Under the pieces are notes generated by a model that saw only the letters and a list, made by a program, of their open reading frames with translations, did not search any database and was not told where the DNA came from. From CBDHGY01 sp965263325 (lineage in GTDB: Bacteria; Pseudomonadota; Alphaproteobacteria; Caulobacterales; Hyphomonadaceae), in contig CBDHGY010000002.1 of the NCBI GenBank assembly GCA_965263325.1, forward strand, positions 3,165,068 through 3,229,067: 64,000 nucleotides of DNA, written 5' to 3'. The position numbers and the translations under genes were made by a program. The stretch's first letter is position 1; every line of letters starts with the position of its first letter. This document shows positions 17,417 to 27,255 of this stretch, piece after piece.

Positions 17417-19654
17417 ATGCCGGACAGCGCTGCACCTCATAAGGAGAGCGGCGCGGAGGAAGCCGCCAGCAAAAGACCTGAGCGGTATTTGAGACAATAC
17501 GAACTTGTCGAGCGGGTGCGCGGCTACCATCCGCAGGTCGATGAGGATATGCTCAATCGGGCATATGTGTACGCGGTCGCCAAACATGGCAGCCAAAAGC
17601 GCGCGTCTGGCGACCCTTATTTTTCGCATCCCGTGATGGTGGCAGGTCTGCTGGCTGATTTGAAGCTCGATGAGCATACCGTTGCGGCTGGCTTGCTTCA
17701 CGATACGGTAGAAGACACCGACGCCAATCTCGATGAAATTCGTGAGATGTTCGGCCAGGATGTTTGCGACCTTGTAAATGGCGTAACGAAATTGACGCGC
17801 CTCGAATATCGCTCCGAAGAGACCAAGCAGGCTGAGAATTTTCAGAAGTTCATTCTGGCATCAACAAAAGACGTGCGTGTTTTATTGGTTAAGCTCGCGG
17901 ATCGTCTGCATAATATGCGCACGCTTGCTCATTTGAAACAGCATAAACGTGAGCGCATTTCGAAAGAGACGATGGATCTGTTTGCGCCGCTTGCCCGGCG
18001 TATCGGTCTTTATGCTTATGCCGAAGAAATGGAAGACCGCGCTTTTGCTGAGATCAATCCTGAAGCACGCGCGTCGATTATGATCCAGCTGAACGAGCTT
18101 CAGGAAGAAAGCACGACTGACATGGCGCGGATCGAGGAAGATCTTGAAGCGCTTATGCAGGCTGGCAGTTTCAAATGCCGTATTAAAGGGCGACAGAAAC
18201 GACCCTTCTCGATTTGGAGAAAGCTCGAAAATAAATCGATCCGCTTCAGGGAAGTGGCAGATATATTTGCGTTTCGGATTATCATGGCTGAAGAGGACGC
18301 GGCTGAGTGCTACCGGGCACTAGGCGCGCTGCATCTGGTTTGGCAGTGTCTTCCTGACAGGTTTCGAGACTTTATTTCTGTGCCGAAAGTGAATGGCTAT
18401 CGCTCTTTGCATACAACGGTGCGCGCATCAGGAAATCAAAAGGTCGAGTTACAAATCCGCACCGAGCAGATGAACGAGACCGCTGAGCGCGGTATCGCGG
18501 CGCATTGGGGTTACAAAAACCAGCAATACGGCTTCGATGCAGAAGGTGCTCGCAAGGTTGGCCTTGATGCCGAAAAGAACCTCATCGCCTTTGGCGATTT
18601 ACTCAAACACGAAGACGAGCCTGACGAATTTCTTGCAAATGCAAAACTCGAAATGTACCGCGAGCACGTATTCGTGTTTACACCAAAAGGCCGCTTGATC
18701 GTTCTTCCATCAGACGCGACACCGCTCGATTTCGCTTATGCGGTTCATACCGACATCGGGAATACGTGTATTGGGGCGATCATCAACAATGAAGAGCGTT
18801 CCTTGAGGACTGTGCTTCAAAACGGCGACCGTGTTGAGATCATTCGCGGAGACAAGCCGGCTGCGCCGAAGGGGTGGGAGGCGCTTGCGGTAACGGGCCG
18901 TGCAAAAGCGGCGCTTAGACGGCTTACCCGCGATCAGGACCGCGAAGACTTCATCAATTTAGGCCGCTCACTGATCAATCATACCATAAGTTTGGCCGAG
19001 CTTAGCCCGTCAGATATTTCGCTCGAAGACGTTGCAGTCAAAGCGGGGTTCGATTCACTGGACGCGCTCCACTATGCGGTTGGCAAGGGTGATTATGGAA
19101 CCTCTGAATTCATGGAGGTTGCTTTCCCGGGGCATGCTGCCGAACCGCTAAAATCTGCAGGGCGTATGCGCGCCGATAGCGATCACATCTCCTTGTTGAT
19201 CCGCGGTGAGGATTTGCGTGCCGGGCGCGCAATACGACTGGGTGAGTGTTGTTCACCTGTGCCTGGCGATCGCATCATCGGTGTGTCTGAGCCCGGCAAG
19301 GGGCTGGTCGTCCATGTTGTGAACTGCTCGCGTCTTGCCGATTGGGATCATGTCCCGGATCGATGGGTGGATCTGAAGTGGACTCACCTTGCAACAACCG
19401 ATGCGATCGCAACTGGGCGTATTTCGGTAACCGCTGCGAATCGGCGCGGGGTTCTGGCGACGCTATGTCAGGCAGTCGCCAATGCGAATGGAAATATTAC
19501 CGGTCTAAAAACCGGTGAACGCCGCGAGGACTTTATTGATCTTGTATTTGAGATCGAAGTGGAGGATTTGAAGCGTCTGACTGAAATACTCGCGGCGCTG
19601 CGGTCAATGTCTGTGGTTGATAGCGCTGACCGGTTCCGGGAGAACGATTTATGA
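17417..19654 (+). CDS. rsh: Bifunctional (p)ppGpp synthetase/hydrolase
   Basis: 745 residues, full-length RelA/SpoT homologue. Order: HD hydrolase (about 40-200) with GLLHDTVEDTD intact; synthetase (about 240-370) with ADIFAFRIIM and VPKVNGYRSLHTTV; TGS (about 405-470, VFTPKGRLIVLPSDATPLDFAY); C-terminal ACT (about 660-740). Both catalytic domains look intact, so it can make and degrade the alarmone. It follows rpoZ by 5 bases and its stop overlaps pyrE by 4. Confidence 0.97.
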   Translation: MPDSAAPHKESGAEEAASKRPERYLRQYELVERVRGYHPQVDEDMLNRAYVYAVAKHGSQKRASGDPYFSHPVMVAGLLADLKLDEHTVAAGLLHDTVEDTDANLDEIREMFGQDVCDLVNGVTKLTRLEYRSEETKQAENFQKFILASTKDVRVLLVKLADRLHNMRTLAHLKQHKRERISKETMDLFAPLARRIGLYAYAEEMEDRAFAEINPEARASIMIQLNELQEESTTDMARIEEDLEALMQAGSFKCRIKGRQKRPFSIWRKLENKSIRFREVADIFAFRIIMAEEDAAECYRALGALHLVWQCLPDRFRDFISVPKVNGYRSLHTTVRASGNQKVELQIRTEQMNETAERGIAAHWGYKNQQYGFDAEGARKVGLDAEKNLIAFGDLLKHEDEPDEFLANAKLEMYREHVFVFTPKGRLIVLPSDATPLDFAYAVHTDIGNTCIGAIINNEERSLRTVLQNGDRVEIIRGDKPAAPKGWEALAVTGRAKAALRRLTRDQDREDFINLGRSLINHTISLAELSPSDISLEDVAVKAGFDSLDALHYAVGKGDYGTSEFMEVAFPGHAAEPLKSAGRMRADSDHISLLIRGEDLRAGRAIRLGECCSPVPGDRIIGVSEPGKGLVVHVVNCSRLADWDHVPDRWVDLKWTHLATTDAIATGRISVTAANRRGVLATLCQAVANANGNITGLKTGERREDFIDLVFEIEVEDLKRLTEILAALRSMSVVDSADRFRENDL

Positions 19655-20232
19655 CGACAGATGATGTGCTGGCCGAATTCGAGCGCGCAGGTGCACTTTT
19701 GAAAGGGCACTTCATTCTTTCCTCCGGGCGCCGCAGCCCCGTATTTTTGCAGAAGGCGCTTGTGTTTTCACAGCCATCCGTTTCGGAAAAACTTTGCAAA
19801 GCGCTGGCAGAGAAGGTCACACAAGCTTTTGGTACGATCGACATTGTTGCTGGACCAGCCGTCGGGGGCATCATTCCTGGCTATGAACTCGCGCGCCAGC
19901 TTGGTGCGCGCGCGCAGTTTGCTGAACGCGTTGACGGAGAGCTGACCTTCCGCCGCGGATTCCATTTCAGCGAGGGAGAAAAAATCCTGATTGCTGAGGA
20001 TATCGTAACGACGGGCCTCTCATTTCGAGAGACTGTCGATGCGCTGTCGGACTTACCGGGCGAGGTTGTTGGCGGCGCTTGTATATTTGATCGCTCGGCT
20101 GGCGAAGCCGATGTGGGCTGCGAACTGATTGCGCTCGCTTCCAAGCGTTTTCCTGATTATGATGCAGGTGACCTACCGCCCGAGCTTGCCGCACTTGAAG
20201 CGATAAAACCAGGGTCACGGGGCTTGAAATAA
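19651..20232 (+). CDS. pyrE: Orotate phosphoribosyltransferase
   Basis: Transfers phosphoribose from PRPP to orotate, giving OMP in pyrimidine synthesis. 193 residues. The PRPP loop is ILIAEDIVTTGLSFRETV, and FILSSGRRSPVFLQKA near the N-terminus is the substrate segment. It overlaps rsh by 4 bases and shares one base with pdxJ, as part of the rpoZ-recO operon. Confidence 0.97.
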   Translation: MTTDDVLAEFERAGALLKGHFILSSGRRSPVFLQKALVFSQPSVSEKLCKALAEKVTQAFGTIDIVAGPAVGGIIPGYELARQLGARAQFAERVDGELTFRRGFHFSEGEKILIAEDIVTTGLSFRETVDALSDLPGEVVGGACIFDRSAGEADVGCELIALASKRFPDYDAGDLPPELAALEAIKPGSRGLK

Positions 20233-20978
20233 TGCCAAATCGTATTCGCCTCGGCGTGAACATTGATCATGTCGCGACCATCCGGAACGCGCGCGGCGGT
20301 GCCCATCCAGATCCCGCGCGAGCGGCCAAGATCGCGAGCGAGCATGGCGCGGATGGAATCACGTTTCATCTCCGCGAGGATCGTCGTCATATTATGGACC
20401 CGGATCTCATGGCGCTGCGTGCCGCAACCGACCTGCCACTCAATATGGAAATGGCAGCGACAGATGAGATGCACGTCATCGCGATGAACTTTAAACCTGA
20501 AACCGCGATGTTTGTCCCCGAAAATCGAGAAGAACGTACGACGGAGGGCGGCCTCAATGTTGCGCGTGAGCACAATCATCTCGCGCCAATGATCCGCGAG
20601 CTTCAGGAAAATGGATCGCGGGTCTCGTTGTTTATTGAGGCAGATCCTGTGCAACTTGCGGCGGCCAAATCACTCGGCGCTGATATTGTTGAGTTTCACA
20701 CAGGACGGTTCGTTGAATTGTGCCAAGCTGAAGAGGGGGAGCTGGCCGGCGTCGAGCTGCAGCGAATTTCAGAGAGCGCGGCGCAAGCTGTTCAATTGGG
20801 AATAGAGCCGCAAGCCGGTCACGGGCTGACCTATGACACCGTCGCCCCCATCGCTGCAATCCCGGAGCTAACAGAGCTCAACATAGGCCACTTCCTGATT
20901 GGGGAAGCGATCTTTGTTGGGCTCGGTGAGGCCGTCGCTGAAATGCGCCGCCGCATGGACGAGGCGCGGCCGGCATGA
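20232..20978 (+). CDS. pdxJ: Pyridoxine 5'-phosphate synthase
   Basis: 248 residues, TIM-barrel enzyme making PNP in the DXP-dependent vitamin B6 pathway. Signature segments: RLGVNIDHVATIRNARGG at the start, ITFHLREDRRHI, and GHGLTYDTVAPIAAIPEL with NIGHFLIGEAIFVGL at the end. Its ATG shares an A with the pyrE stop and its own stop overlaps acpS, so translation is coupled. Confidence 0.98.
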   Translation: MPNRIRLGVNIDHVATIRNARGGAHPDPARAAKIASEHGADGITFHLREDRRHIMDPDLMALRAATDLPLNMEMAATDEMHVIAMNFKPETAMFVPENREERTTEGGLNVAREHNHLAPMIRELQENGSRVSLFIEADPVQLAAAKSLGADIVEFHTGRFVELCQAEEGELAGVELQRISESAAQAVQLGIEPQAGHGLTYDTVAPIAAIPELTELNIGHFLIGEAIFVGLGEAVAEMRRRMDEARPA

Positions 20979-21379
20979 TCATTGGCATGGGCAACGACCT
21001 TTGCAACATTGAACGTATTGCGAGCAGTCTTGAGCGATTTGGCGAGCGGTTCGAAAATCGTGTATTCACTGAAGGTGAGCGAGCTAAAGCGCGCAGGCGT
21101 ATGCGCACGGCTGAAACCTACGCAAAGCGCTTTGCAGCGAAAGAGGCTTGCGCGAAGGCGCTCGGAACCGGTGTTCCGCGGCGCGGAGTGCACTGGAAGG
21201 GTATGGAAGTTGTCAATCTTCCTTCGGGAAAGCCGACGATGAATTTAACTGGCGGCGCGTTGGAGCGTCTGAAAGAAATCACGCCTGATGGGCATGAGGC
21301 GTCAATCCATCTCACAATCACTGACGATCACCCTTGGGCGTCGGCGACGGTTATCATTGAGGCTTTCCCGGTCTCATGA
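20975..21379 (+). CDS. acpS: Holo-[acyl-carrier-protein] synthase
   Basis: 134 residues. Attaches 4'-phosphopantetheine to ACP. The Mg-binding start MIIGMGNDLCNIERI and the second motif KRFAAKEACAKALGTG are intact. It overlaps pdxJ and rnc by 4 bases each. In many alphaproteobacteria lepB sits between acpS and rnc; here it is absent. Confidence 0.97.
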   Translation: MIIGMGNDLCNIERIASSLERFGERFENRVFTEGERAKARRRMRTAETYAKRFAAKEACAKALGTGVPRRGVHWKGMEVVNLPSGKPTMNLTGGALERLKEITPDGHEASIHLTITDDHPWASATVIIEAFPVS

Positions 21380-22128
21380 GCAGCAAGCGATCTCATCGGG
21401 CGCGTATGCGCGACTCTGCAAAACCGGTGAAGCCATCGCTAACCAAAGAATCGGTGAAGGCCCTTGAGTCAGCTCTCAATTATACGTTCAAGAACAATGA
21501 TCTGCTGACACGGGCTATGACACATCCGGGTGCTGTTTCAGCGCAAGATGCGGCGAAGCGCTCAAATCAACGGTTGGAGTTTTTGGGAGACCGCGTGCTT
21601 GGACTTATAATTTCTGAGCGATTGATGGAGCGTTATCCCACTGAGCGCGAAGGCAAACTCGCGCCGCGTTTCAATGCGTATGTTCGTAAGGAAGCGTGCG
21701 CTGAAGCTGTTCGCCATCTCGGGATAGGGGACTATCTCATAATGGCAGAGCACGACGCTGCAGATGGCGGGCGCTCACGCGATAGCGCGCTTGGTGATCT
21801 TTGCGAGGCGGTTATTGCCGCTGTTTATTTGGATGGCGGTTTGAAGTCAGCGCGGGCTCTGATTGAGCGCGCCTGGGCCCCGCAGTTTGCGCACGGCGTA
21901 TCAACGGCGAAGGATGCTAAGACCGCCCTGCAGGAATGGGCTCAGGGGCGCGGCCTCTCTTTGCCGCACTATGAGGTGATTGATCGTACTGGCCCCGATC
22001 ACGCGCCCGAATTCAAAGTATCGGTCAAGCTGGATAATGGATATTCTGCTGAGGCGATCGGAACATCAAAACAGGATGCCCAGCGCGCTGCCGCTGAGGC
22101 GCTATTGGAACAACTCGAAAATGAGTGA
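21376..22128 (+). CDS. rnc: Ribonuclease III
   Basis: 250 residues. Double-strand-specific RNase for rRNA and mRNA processing. The catalytic signature is RLEFLGDRVLGLIISERL (about 55-72), with the second acidic region DSALGDLCEAVIAAVYLDGG. A dsRNA-binding domain (about 178-248) ends in QDAQRAAAEALLEQLE. A basic N-terminal leader of about 25 residues precedes the RNase domain. It overlaps acpS by 4 and era by 8 bases. Confidence 0.97.
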   Translation: MSSKRSHRARMRDSAKPVKPSLTKESVKALESALNYTFKNNDLLTRAMTHPGAVSAQDAAKRSNQRLEFLGDRVLGLIISERLMERYPTEREGKLAPRFNAYVRKEACAEAVRHLGIGDYLIMAEHDAADGGRSRDSALGDLCEAVIAAVYLDGGLKSARALIERAWAPQFAHGVSTAKDAKTALQEWAQGRGLSLPHYEVIDRTGPDHAPEFKVSVKLDNGYSAEAIGTSKQDAQRAAAEALLEQLENE

Positions 22129-23068
22129 AACACAAATAACGAGATCCGGGTTTGCCGCCATCATCGGTGCGCCAAATGCTGGAAAGTCGACGCTGACCAA
22201 TCGATTGGTTGGGGTAAAGGTCGCAATCGTGACGCATAAAGTTCAGACCACGCGGTTCCCGGTACGAGGTGTGGCGCATCATGCGGGCGCGCAGATTGTT
22301 CTGGTAGACACGCCTGGAATTTTCCGAGCTAAGAAACGCCTAGACAGGGCAATGGTTAAATCGGCCTGGAGCGGTGCCGATGATGCCGACGCTGTTGTGC
22401 ATTTAATCGATGCCTCATGCTGGGTTGCTGAAAAAGCTGGTTCCCTCACGGGCGCGCAAAAAAAGTCACTCGAGGACGATCGGCGGATCATCGAAACGCT
22501 GAAAGAACATGGCAAGACGGCGCTGCTTGCTCTCAACAAGATCGATCTGTTTCCGCACGAACAGGTTTTACCGCTGATTGGCGAGTTGAATGAAACAGGC
22601 GTCTATGAAGAGATCTTTATGTTGTCTGCAGAAAACGGCGATGGCGTGGACCGGCTCGCTAGCGCTTTGGCAGAGCGTATGCCGGAAGGTCCTCCAATGT
22701 ATCCACCGGACCAAACTGCAGACCTTCCAATGCGATTGCTCGCAGCTGAGGTGACGCGCGAAAAACTCATGCTGCGCTTACATCAGGAATTGCCTTACGA
22801 GCTCACAGTCGAGACGGAGAGCTGGGAGGACTACAAGAATGGAGACGTAAAGATTTCGCAGCAGATTGTTGTCGCAAGGGATGGGCATAAAGGGATCGTC
22901 CTTGGCAAAGGCGGTCAATCGCTGAAAGCCATAGGAAAATTGGCGCGGGAGGAGCTAACAGAGATGCTTGGGCGAAAGGTTCATCTGTTCCTGTTCGTGA
23001 AAGTTGACCCGAAATGGCAGGAGCGCCGCGAAAATTACGCTGGGCGGGGCCTGGAGTTTGACGCCTAG
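22121..23068 (+). CDS. era: GTPase Era
   Basis: 315 residues from the ATG at 22121, inside the end of rnc; a longer open frame from 21980 lies within rnc and is not the gene. GTPase motifs: G1 GAPNAGKST, G3 VDTPG, G4 NKID, G5 SAENGDG. The C-terminal KH domain (about 225-300) has GIVLGKGGQSLKAIGKLARE and binds the 3' end of 16S rRNA in 30S assembly. The switch region reads TTRFPVRGV where RxRI is more common. Confidence 0.97.
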   Translation: MSETQITRSGFAAIIGAPNAGKSTLTNRLVGVKVAIVTHKVQTTRFPVRGVAHHAGAQIVLVDTPGIFRAKKRLDRAMVKSAWSGADDADAVVHLIDASCWVAEKAGSLTGAQKKSLEDDRRIIETLKEHGKTALLALNKIDLFPHEQVLPLIGELNETGVYEEIFMLSAENGDGVDRLASALAERMPEGPPMYPPDQTADLPMRLLAAEVTREKLMLRLHQELPYELTVETESWEDYKNGDVKISQQIVVARDGHKGIVLGKGGQSLKAIGKLAREELTEMLGRKVHLFLFVKVDPKWQERRENYAGRGLEFDA

Positions 23069-23820
23069 TGGTAAGTTGGACAGACGAGGCACTAATATTG
23101 GGAGGGCGCCGGTTCGGAGAGGGCGGGCTTATCCTTGACGTTCTGACGAAAACGCGGGGCCGCCGCGCTGGACTGGTCTACGGCGGCGCATCGCGGCGAA
23201 GGCGTGCCCAACTCGAAGCGGGAAATACGGTTGAAGTGAGTTGGTCGGGGCGGCTTGAAGAACAGCTTGGACGATTTGATGTGGCCGAAGCGACAACCGA
23301 GCGCGCGGCGCGCCTTATGGACGATGCGGACGCGCTTGCGGGCATTGCTGCAATTACGACGATTTTGCGCAGTGTCGTTGATGAAGGCGATGCGGCTGGA
23401 TCCGCACTTTACGATGCCAGCGTGATTGTACTCGACGCAATGGATGTCCCTGAGCTTTGGCCTGCTTTATATGTGCGCTGGGAAATGGGGTTACTCTCTG
23501 CTTTAGGATACGGTCTTGAATTAGCGACGTGCGCGATCAGCGGGGCAAATGACGGATTGACCCATGTTTCACCTAAAACGGGGCGTGCGGTGAAAGGCTC
23601 TGAAGCGGAAGAATATGTAGACCGTTTGCTGCGTCTTCCTGCGTTCCTGTCAGACAGCGGGGCGGGGGTTAATCCGAAGGAAATCGGCGACGGCCTTATT
23701 CTTACCGGGCATTTTTTGGAACGCCGGATATATTACGCGGTGAACAAGCCACCGCCCGAACAAAGAGATCTCTTGTTACGCCGTCTTGAGCGTAGCGGAC
23801 TGATCGAACTCAGAGATTAA
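23068..23820 (+). CDS. recO: DNA repair protein RecO
   Basis: 250 residues starting with a GTG that shares one base with the era stop. RecO loads RecA onto SSB-coated DNA in the RecFOR pathway. The OB-fold start WTDEALILGGRRFGEGGLILDVLT and the later segment ELATCAISGANDGLTHVSPKTGRAV are typical. It is the last gene of the operon and is convergent with a TPR protein gene, overlapping it by 4 bases. Confidence 0.95.
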   Translation: MVSWTDEALILGGRRFGEGGLILDVLTKTRGRRAGLVYGGASRRRRAQLEAGNTVEVSWSGRLEEQLGRFDVAEATTERAARLMDDADALAGIAAITTILRSVVDEGDAAGSALYDASVIVLDAMDVPELWPALYVRWEMGLLSALGYGLELATCAISGANDGLTHVSPKTGRAVKGSEAEEYVDRLLRLPAFLSDSGAGVNPKEIGDGLILTGHFLERRIYYAVNKPPPEQRDLLLRRLERSGLIELRD

Positions 23821-24371
23821 CGCTGCGTGTAGCGCAGGCACCGTCCGTCATTTGATGCAGTGTACCCCGCAGGGCAATTGTCTGCCGAGCGAACAGTTTT
23901 CGTGACAGGAATTTCCGGTTTTTCAGCGCGCAGTCTTTGCACGCGCCGCAGTGCGTTGAAAGCGTCCGTGTAGAGGGGATTTACGTCGACGACTTTTTGA
24001 AAGTAATACTCTGATTGCTCCAGATTTCCTTGATAGAATTCCAGAAAACCTGACCCAACGAGTATGTCCTGATCGTCCGGGTGTGCGGAGCGCAATTGTC
24101 GGTAAAGCGCATCGGCTGCAACATAATCGCCAGACCATGAGAGAATGCGCGCTTTCGTAAATGCGTACTCATAAGAGCCTTTTTCGACTTCGGGAAAGTG
24201 GTCCAGAATGAACAGCGCTGTATCGAACCGGCCTTGCTCTGCTACGCTCATCACTTGTGCCAGACGCGCTTCTGGCGTTTTTGCAGACTGCCCGCTTTGC
24301 GCTGCCGCGCCAAAATGTGAGAAAGCTAATGCCGCCAACAATATTGTCAGCCGTTTTACGCGAAAAATCAT
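23817..24371 (-). CDS. Exported TPR-repeat protein
   Basis: 184 residues from the ATG at 24371 (a start at 24389 adds six). A signal peptide (about 1-24, ending AAAQS) is followed by tetratricopeptide-like helical repeats (about 35-145: EQGRFDTALFILDHF, SGDYVAADALYRQLRSAHPDD, QGNLEQSEYYFQKVVDVNP). The C-terminus has two Cys (CPAGYTASNDGRCLRY) that could form a disulfide. It is probably a periplasmic scaffold; no specific role is recognised. Confidence 0.82.
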   Translation of the reverse strand: MIFRVKRLTILLAALAFSHFGAAAQSGQSAKTPEARLAQVMSVAEQGRFDTALFILDHFPEVEKGSYEYAFTKARILSWSGDYVAADALYRQLRSAHPDDQDILVGSGFLEFYQGNLEQSEYYFQKVVDVNPLYTDAFNALRRVQRLRAEKPEIPVTKTVRSADNCPAGYTASNDGRCLRYTQR

Positions 24372-24595
24372 TGAATTTGCCCGTTCCAATTCCGAGAAGA
24401 TTCCTAGTTTGGTTTGGTTAATAACCCATCAAATCTACTGCAAAGAGCTACGCTGGTCGCTGAATAAGCGGTGTGTCTTAGCGATGCTGCGGCAGGGAAC
24501 GAAGCCGGACTAGATCAAATTCAATCATTAATTTTCAACGCAAATAAAACAAACGTAGGTATCACCGATAAGGACGGCGGCAGGGGAGGTGCTTT

Positions 24596-25090
24596 ATGAC
24601 ATCTCAATTGACTTTTGTATCAATGGGAATGAGATTTCTCGGCGCGATTGCCGCCTCGATCACGTTCATCTTGTGCTTGTTTCTCGCAGTGCAGGTGTCT
24701 GCAACGATGTTTGTCGGCGATGCCACATTTGCTGCTTCTCGGAACTTCTGGATGTCTTTTGGGACAGTGAATTTCGCCAAACTAATTTTTGGTCTCTCGC
24801 TGGTATCGATCGCAATTTCGGTTTCGACAGACCGTCTTATCTCCTGGTTCGTATCGTCGCCGCAATCTATGTGGTTTCGTAACGCACTTTCCTATTTCAC
24901 AGCGCTTTTTACGGTTTTGGCTCTTTCAACGGCAAGCTTCTTTCTGGCATCGTTTCCGAACCTCCCCGCGACTCATGTCGTTGCAATCATCGTGATGATC
25001 GTTTCAAGCTTTATTGCGTCTCTCGTTTATTCGGCTGTTTGCGGAATTAAGTTCGCGCCTGCGCGGCGAGCCCCAAAGCTCGCCCCATAA
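24596..25090 (+). CDS. Four-helix membrane protein of unknown function
   Basis: 164 residues with four predicted membrane helices near 12-36, 55-78, 95-118 and 126-148 and a basic C-terminus (ARRAPKLAP). A strong ribosome site (GGGGAGG) precedes the ATG at 24596. No family is recognised. Its own AT-rich upstream region suggests an independent promoter; it is convergent with lysC. Confidence 0.72.
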   Translation: MTSQLTFVSMGMRFLGAIAASITFILCLFLAVQVSATMFVGDATFAASRNFWMSFGTVNFAKLIFGLSLVSIAISVSTDRLISWFVSSPQSMWFRNALSYFTALFTVLALSTASFFLASFPNLPATHVVAIIVMIVSSFIASLVYSAVCGIKFAPARRAPKLAP

Positions 25091-25145
25091 TCCGCGCTTT
25101 GAGCCCAGTGACATAATCAAATATATTCTGTGACGAGTTGAGACG

Positions 25146-26390
25146 CTAAGCGTCGAGGCCGTATGCAGTGTGGAGCGCGCGGACGGCCAGTTCGGTATAG
25201 TCTGCGCCGATCAGTACGCTGATCTTGATTTCGGATGTTGCGATGACATCGATATTGATGCCTTTCTCGTAAAGCGCGGTAAACATTGTTTCAGCAACGC
25301 CGGTGTGGGATTTCATGCCCACGCCAATTACCGAGACCTTCGCCACATCCTTGTTGACTTCGAGGCTTTCGAAACCGATTTCTGACTGGGCGTCCATTAG
25401 GGTTTTCTCAGCAACGGCTGAACCGCTGGACGTGCAGGTAAAGACCATGTTGGCCTTGTCCTGTGTGCGCGCATTCGCCTGAACGATCATATCGACATTG
25501 ACGCCTGCGGCCGCGAGCAAGGAGAAAATTCTGGCTGACACACCGGGTTTGTCCTCAACACCGAAAAGTGTGACCTTGGCCTCGTCGCGGGAGTAGGCAA
25601 CGCCGCTGACAACTTGTTTTTCCACGATCTGATCCTCATCGCATACGAGTGTGCCGGTATTGTCTGATCCCGGCGGATTAAAACTGGAGAGCACACGCAC
25701 CGGAACGCCGTGGTTCATGGCGAGTTCAACCGAGCGGGTCTGTAAGACTTTCGCGCCGAGTGACGCCATTTCCAGCATTTCTTCATAAGAAATTTTAGGG
25801 ATGCGTTGAGCCTGGGGAACGATGCGCGGATCTGTTGTGTAGACGCCATCAACATCGGTATAGATATCGCATCCATCCGCGCCCAAAGCTGCGGCGACAG
25901 CGACAGCGGACGTATCTGAACCGCCGCGTCCTAGGGTGGCGACCCTGCCGCTTTCTGTAACGCCTTGGAAACCCGCAACAACTGCGATTTCGCCAGAGTC
26001 GAATGCTTCCGGCAAACCGCTATCGTCGAAGCCAAGAATGCGCGCGCTACCATGTGCATCGCTGGCTTTGAGCTTTAGCTGCCATCCGAGCCAGCTGCGT
26101 GCACGAAGCCCGCGTTTCCTTAGTGCAAGGGCAAGTAGGCCAGACGTCACCTGTTCGCCGGACGAGACAACGACATCATATTCATCGTCAAATTGCTCAG
26201 CAGGAAGTTCTTCGCCGGCTGCGCCTTTTGCAAATCCAACCAGCTTGTTGGTTTCCCCGGCCATGGCAGACACGATGACAGCCAGTTTTTCGCCTTTTTC
26301 AGCGCGCGCGGCGACAACATCTGCGACATGTGCGATGCGATCGAGATCCGCGACGGATGTTCCGCCGAATTTCAAAACTGTGCGCGCCAT
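25146..26390 (-). CDS. lysC: Aspartate kinase
   Basis: 414 residues from the ATG at 26390 (MARTVLKFGGTSVADL); the longer frame to 26414 is not needed. Phosphorylates aspartate for lysine, threonine and methionine synthesis. The kinase domain has KFGGTSV and GRGGSDTSAVAVA. Two C-terminal ACT domains (about 265-335 and 345-410, with VIGVGMKSHTGVAETMF) give feedback control. It is divergent from ubiG, a common alphaproteobacterial order. Confidence 0.97.
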   Translation of the reverse strand: MARTVLKFGGTSVADLDRIAHVADVVAARAEKGEKLAVIVSAMAGETNKLVGFAKGAAGEELPAEQFDDEYDVVVSSGEQVTSGLLALALRKRGLRARSWLGWQLKLKASDAHGSARILGFDDSGLPEAFDSGEIAVVAGFQGVTESGRVATLGRGGSDTSAVAVAAALGADGCDIYTDVDGVYTTDPRIVPQAQRIPKISYEEMLEMASLGAKVLQTRSVELAMNHGVPVRVLSSFNPPGSDNTGTLVCDEDQIVEKQVVSGVAYSRDEAKVTLFGVEDKPGVSARIFSLLAAAGVNVDMIVQANARTQDKANMVFTCTSSGSAVAEKTLMDAQSEIGFESLEVNKDVAKVSVIGVGMKSHTGVAETMFTALYEKGINIDVIATSEIKISVLIGADYTELAVRALHTAYGLDA

Positions 26391-26484
26391 TGCCCTAGAG
26401 CGAAATGCTCCCATTTATCCTAATAAGTTCAGCGCGCCTCATACGCGTGCAAGTAGCTCGAAGCAAATAGGAATTGTGAACTGC

Positions 26485-27255
26485 ATGGTAGATACGCTTG
26501 AAAAGGAAGCTGGCGCTCCAAAACGACCAAGCATTGACCCTGACGAGGTTGCGAAATTTTCCGCTATGGCCGACGAATGGTGGGATCCGGCGGGAAAATT
26601 CAAGCCTCTGCACAAGTTCAATCCGGTTCGCCTACGCTACATTCGCGACATTGCTGAGCGGCATTTTGACTTGCAGCCGAAGTTAAAGAGACCACTCGAA
26701 GGCTTGCGTCTGCTGGATATTGGGTGTGGCGGCGGCCTTGTGTCAGAGCCGATGGCGCGTCTTGGAGCCGAAGTTGTTTCCGTGGATGCGAGTGAGGCAA
26801 ACATAAAAACCGCCATGACCCATGCGATGGGTGCAGGTCTGACGATTGATTACCGCGCTGGGACCGCAGAAGGGCTTATTGAGGCGGGAGAGCCGCCGTT
26901 TGATATAGTTCTTAATCTGGAGGTGGTGGAGCATGTGGCAGACCCAGCGCAGTTTCTCACCGATACCTCTCATCTGGTGAAGCCGGGCGGCTTTATGCTG
27001 GTTGCGACGATCAACAGAACTGCGAAAGCTTTTGCACTTGCGATTGTCGGGGCCGAGTATGTGCTGCGATGGCTTCCGCGCGGTACGCATGCGTTTGATA
27101 AGTTCTTGAAACCTCGCGAAATCGAAGAGGCCTTGACGAAAGCAGGCATGCAGACAGAGCCCCCGCAGGGTGTCTTTTACAATCCCATTTCCGATATATG
27201 GCGGCTCTCTGATGATCATTCGGTCAATTATATGATGATGGCGACGCGGCCATGA
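26485..27255 (+). CDS. ubiG: Ubiquinone biosynthesis O-methyltransferase
   Basis: 256 residues from the ATG at 26485; the much longer open frame from 25936 runs antisense through lysC and is not coding. UbiG makes the two O-methylations of ubiquinone synthesis using SAM. Seen: FSAMADEWWDPAGKFKPLHKFNPVR, the SAM site LLDIGCGGGLVSEPMARLGA, and NLEVVEHVADP. Its stop overlaps the following DUF924 gene by 4 bases. Confidence 0.96.
   Translation: MVDTLEKEAGAPKRPSIDPDEVAKFSAMADEWWDPAGKFKPLHKFNPVRLRYIRDIAERHFDLQPKLKRPLEGLRLLDIGCGGGLVSEPMARLGAEVVSVDASEANIKTAMTHAMGAGLTIDYRAGTAEGLIEAGEPPFDIVLNLEVVEHVADPAQFLTDTSHLVKPGGFMLVATINRTAKAFALAIVGAEYVLRWLPRGTHAFDKFLKPREIEEALTKAGMQTEPPQGVFYNPISDIWRLSDDHSVNYMMMATRP

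Noticed and set aside
25936..26484. Long N-terminal extension of ubiG
   Set aside because: The extension runs antisense through lysC and lacks any family sequence; UbiG starts at 26485.
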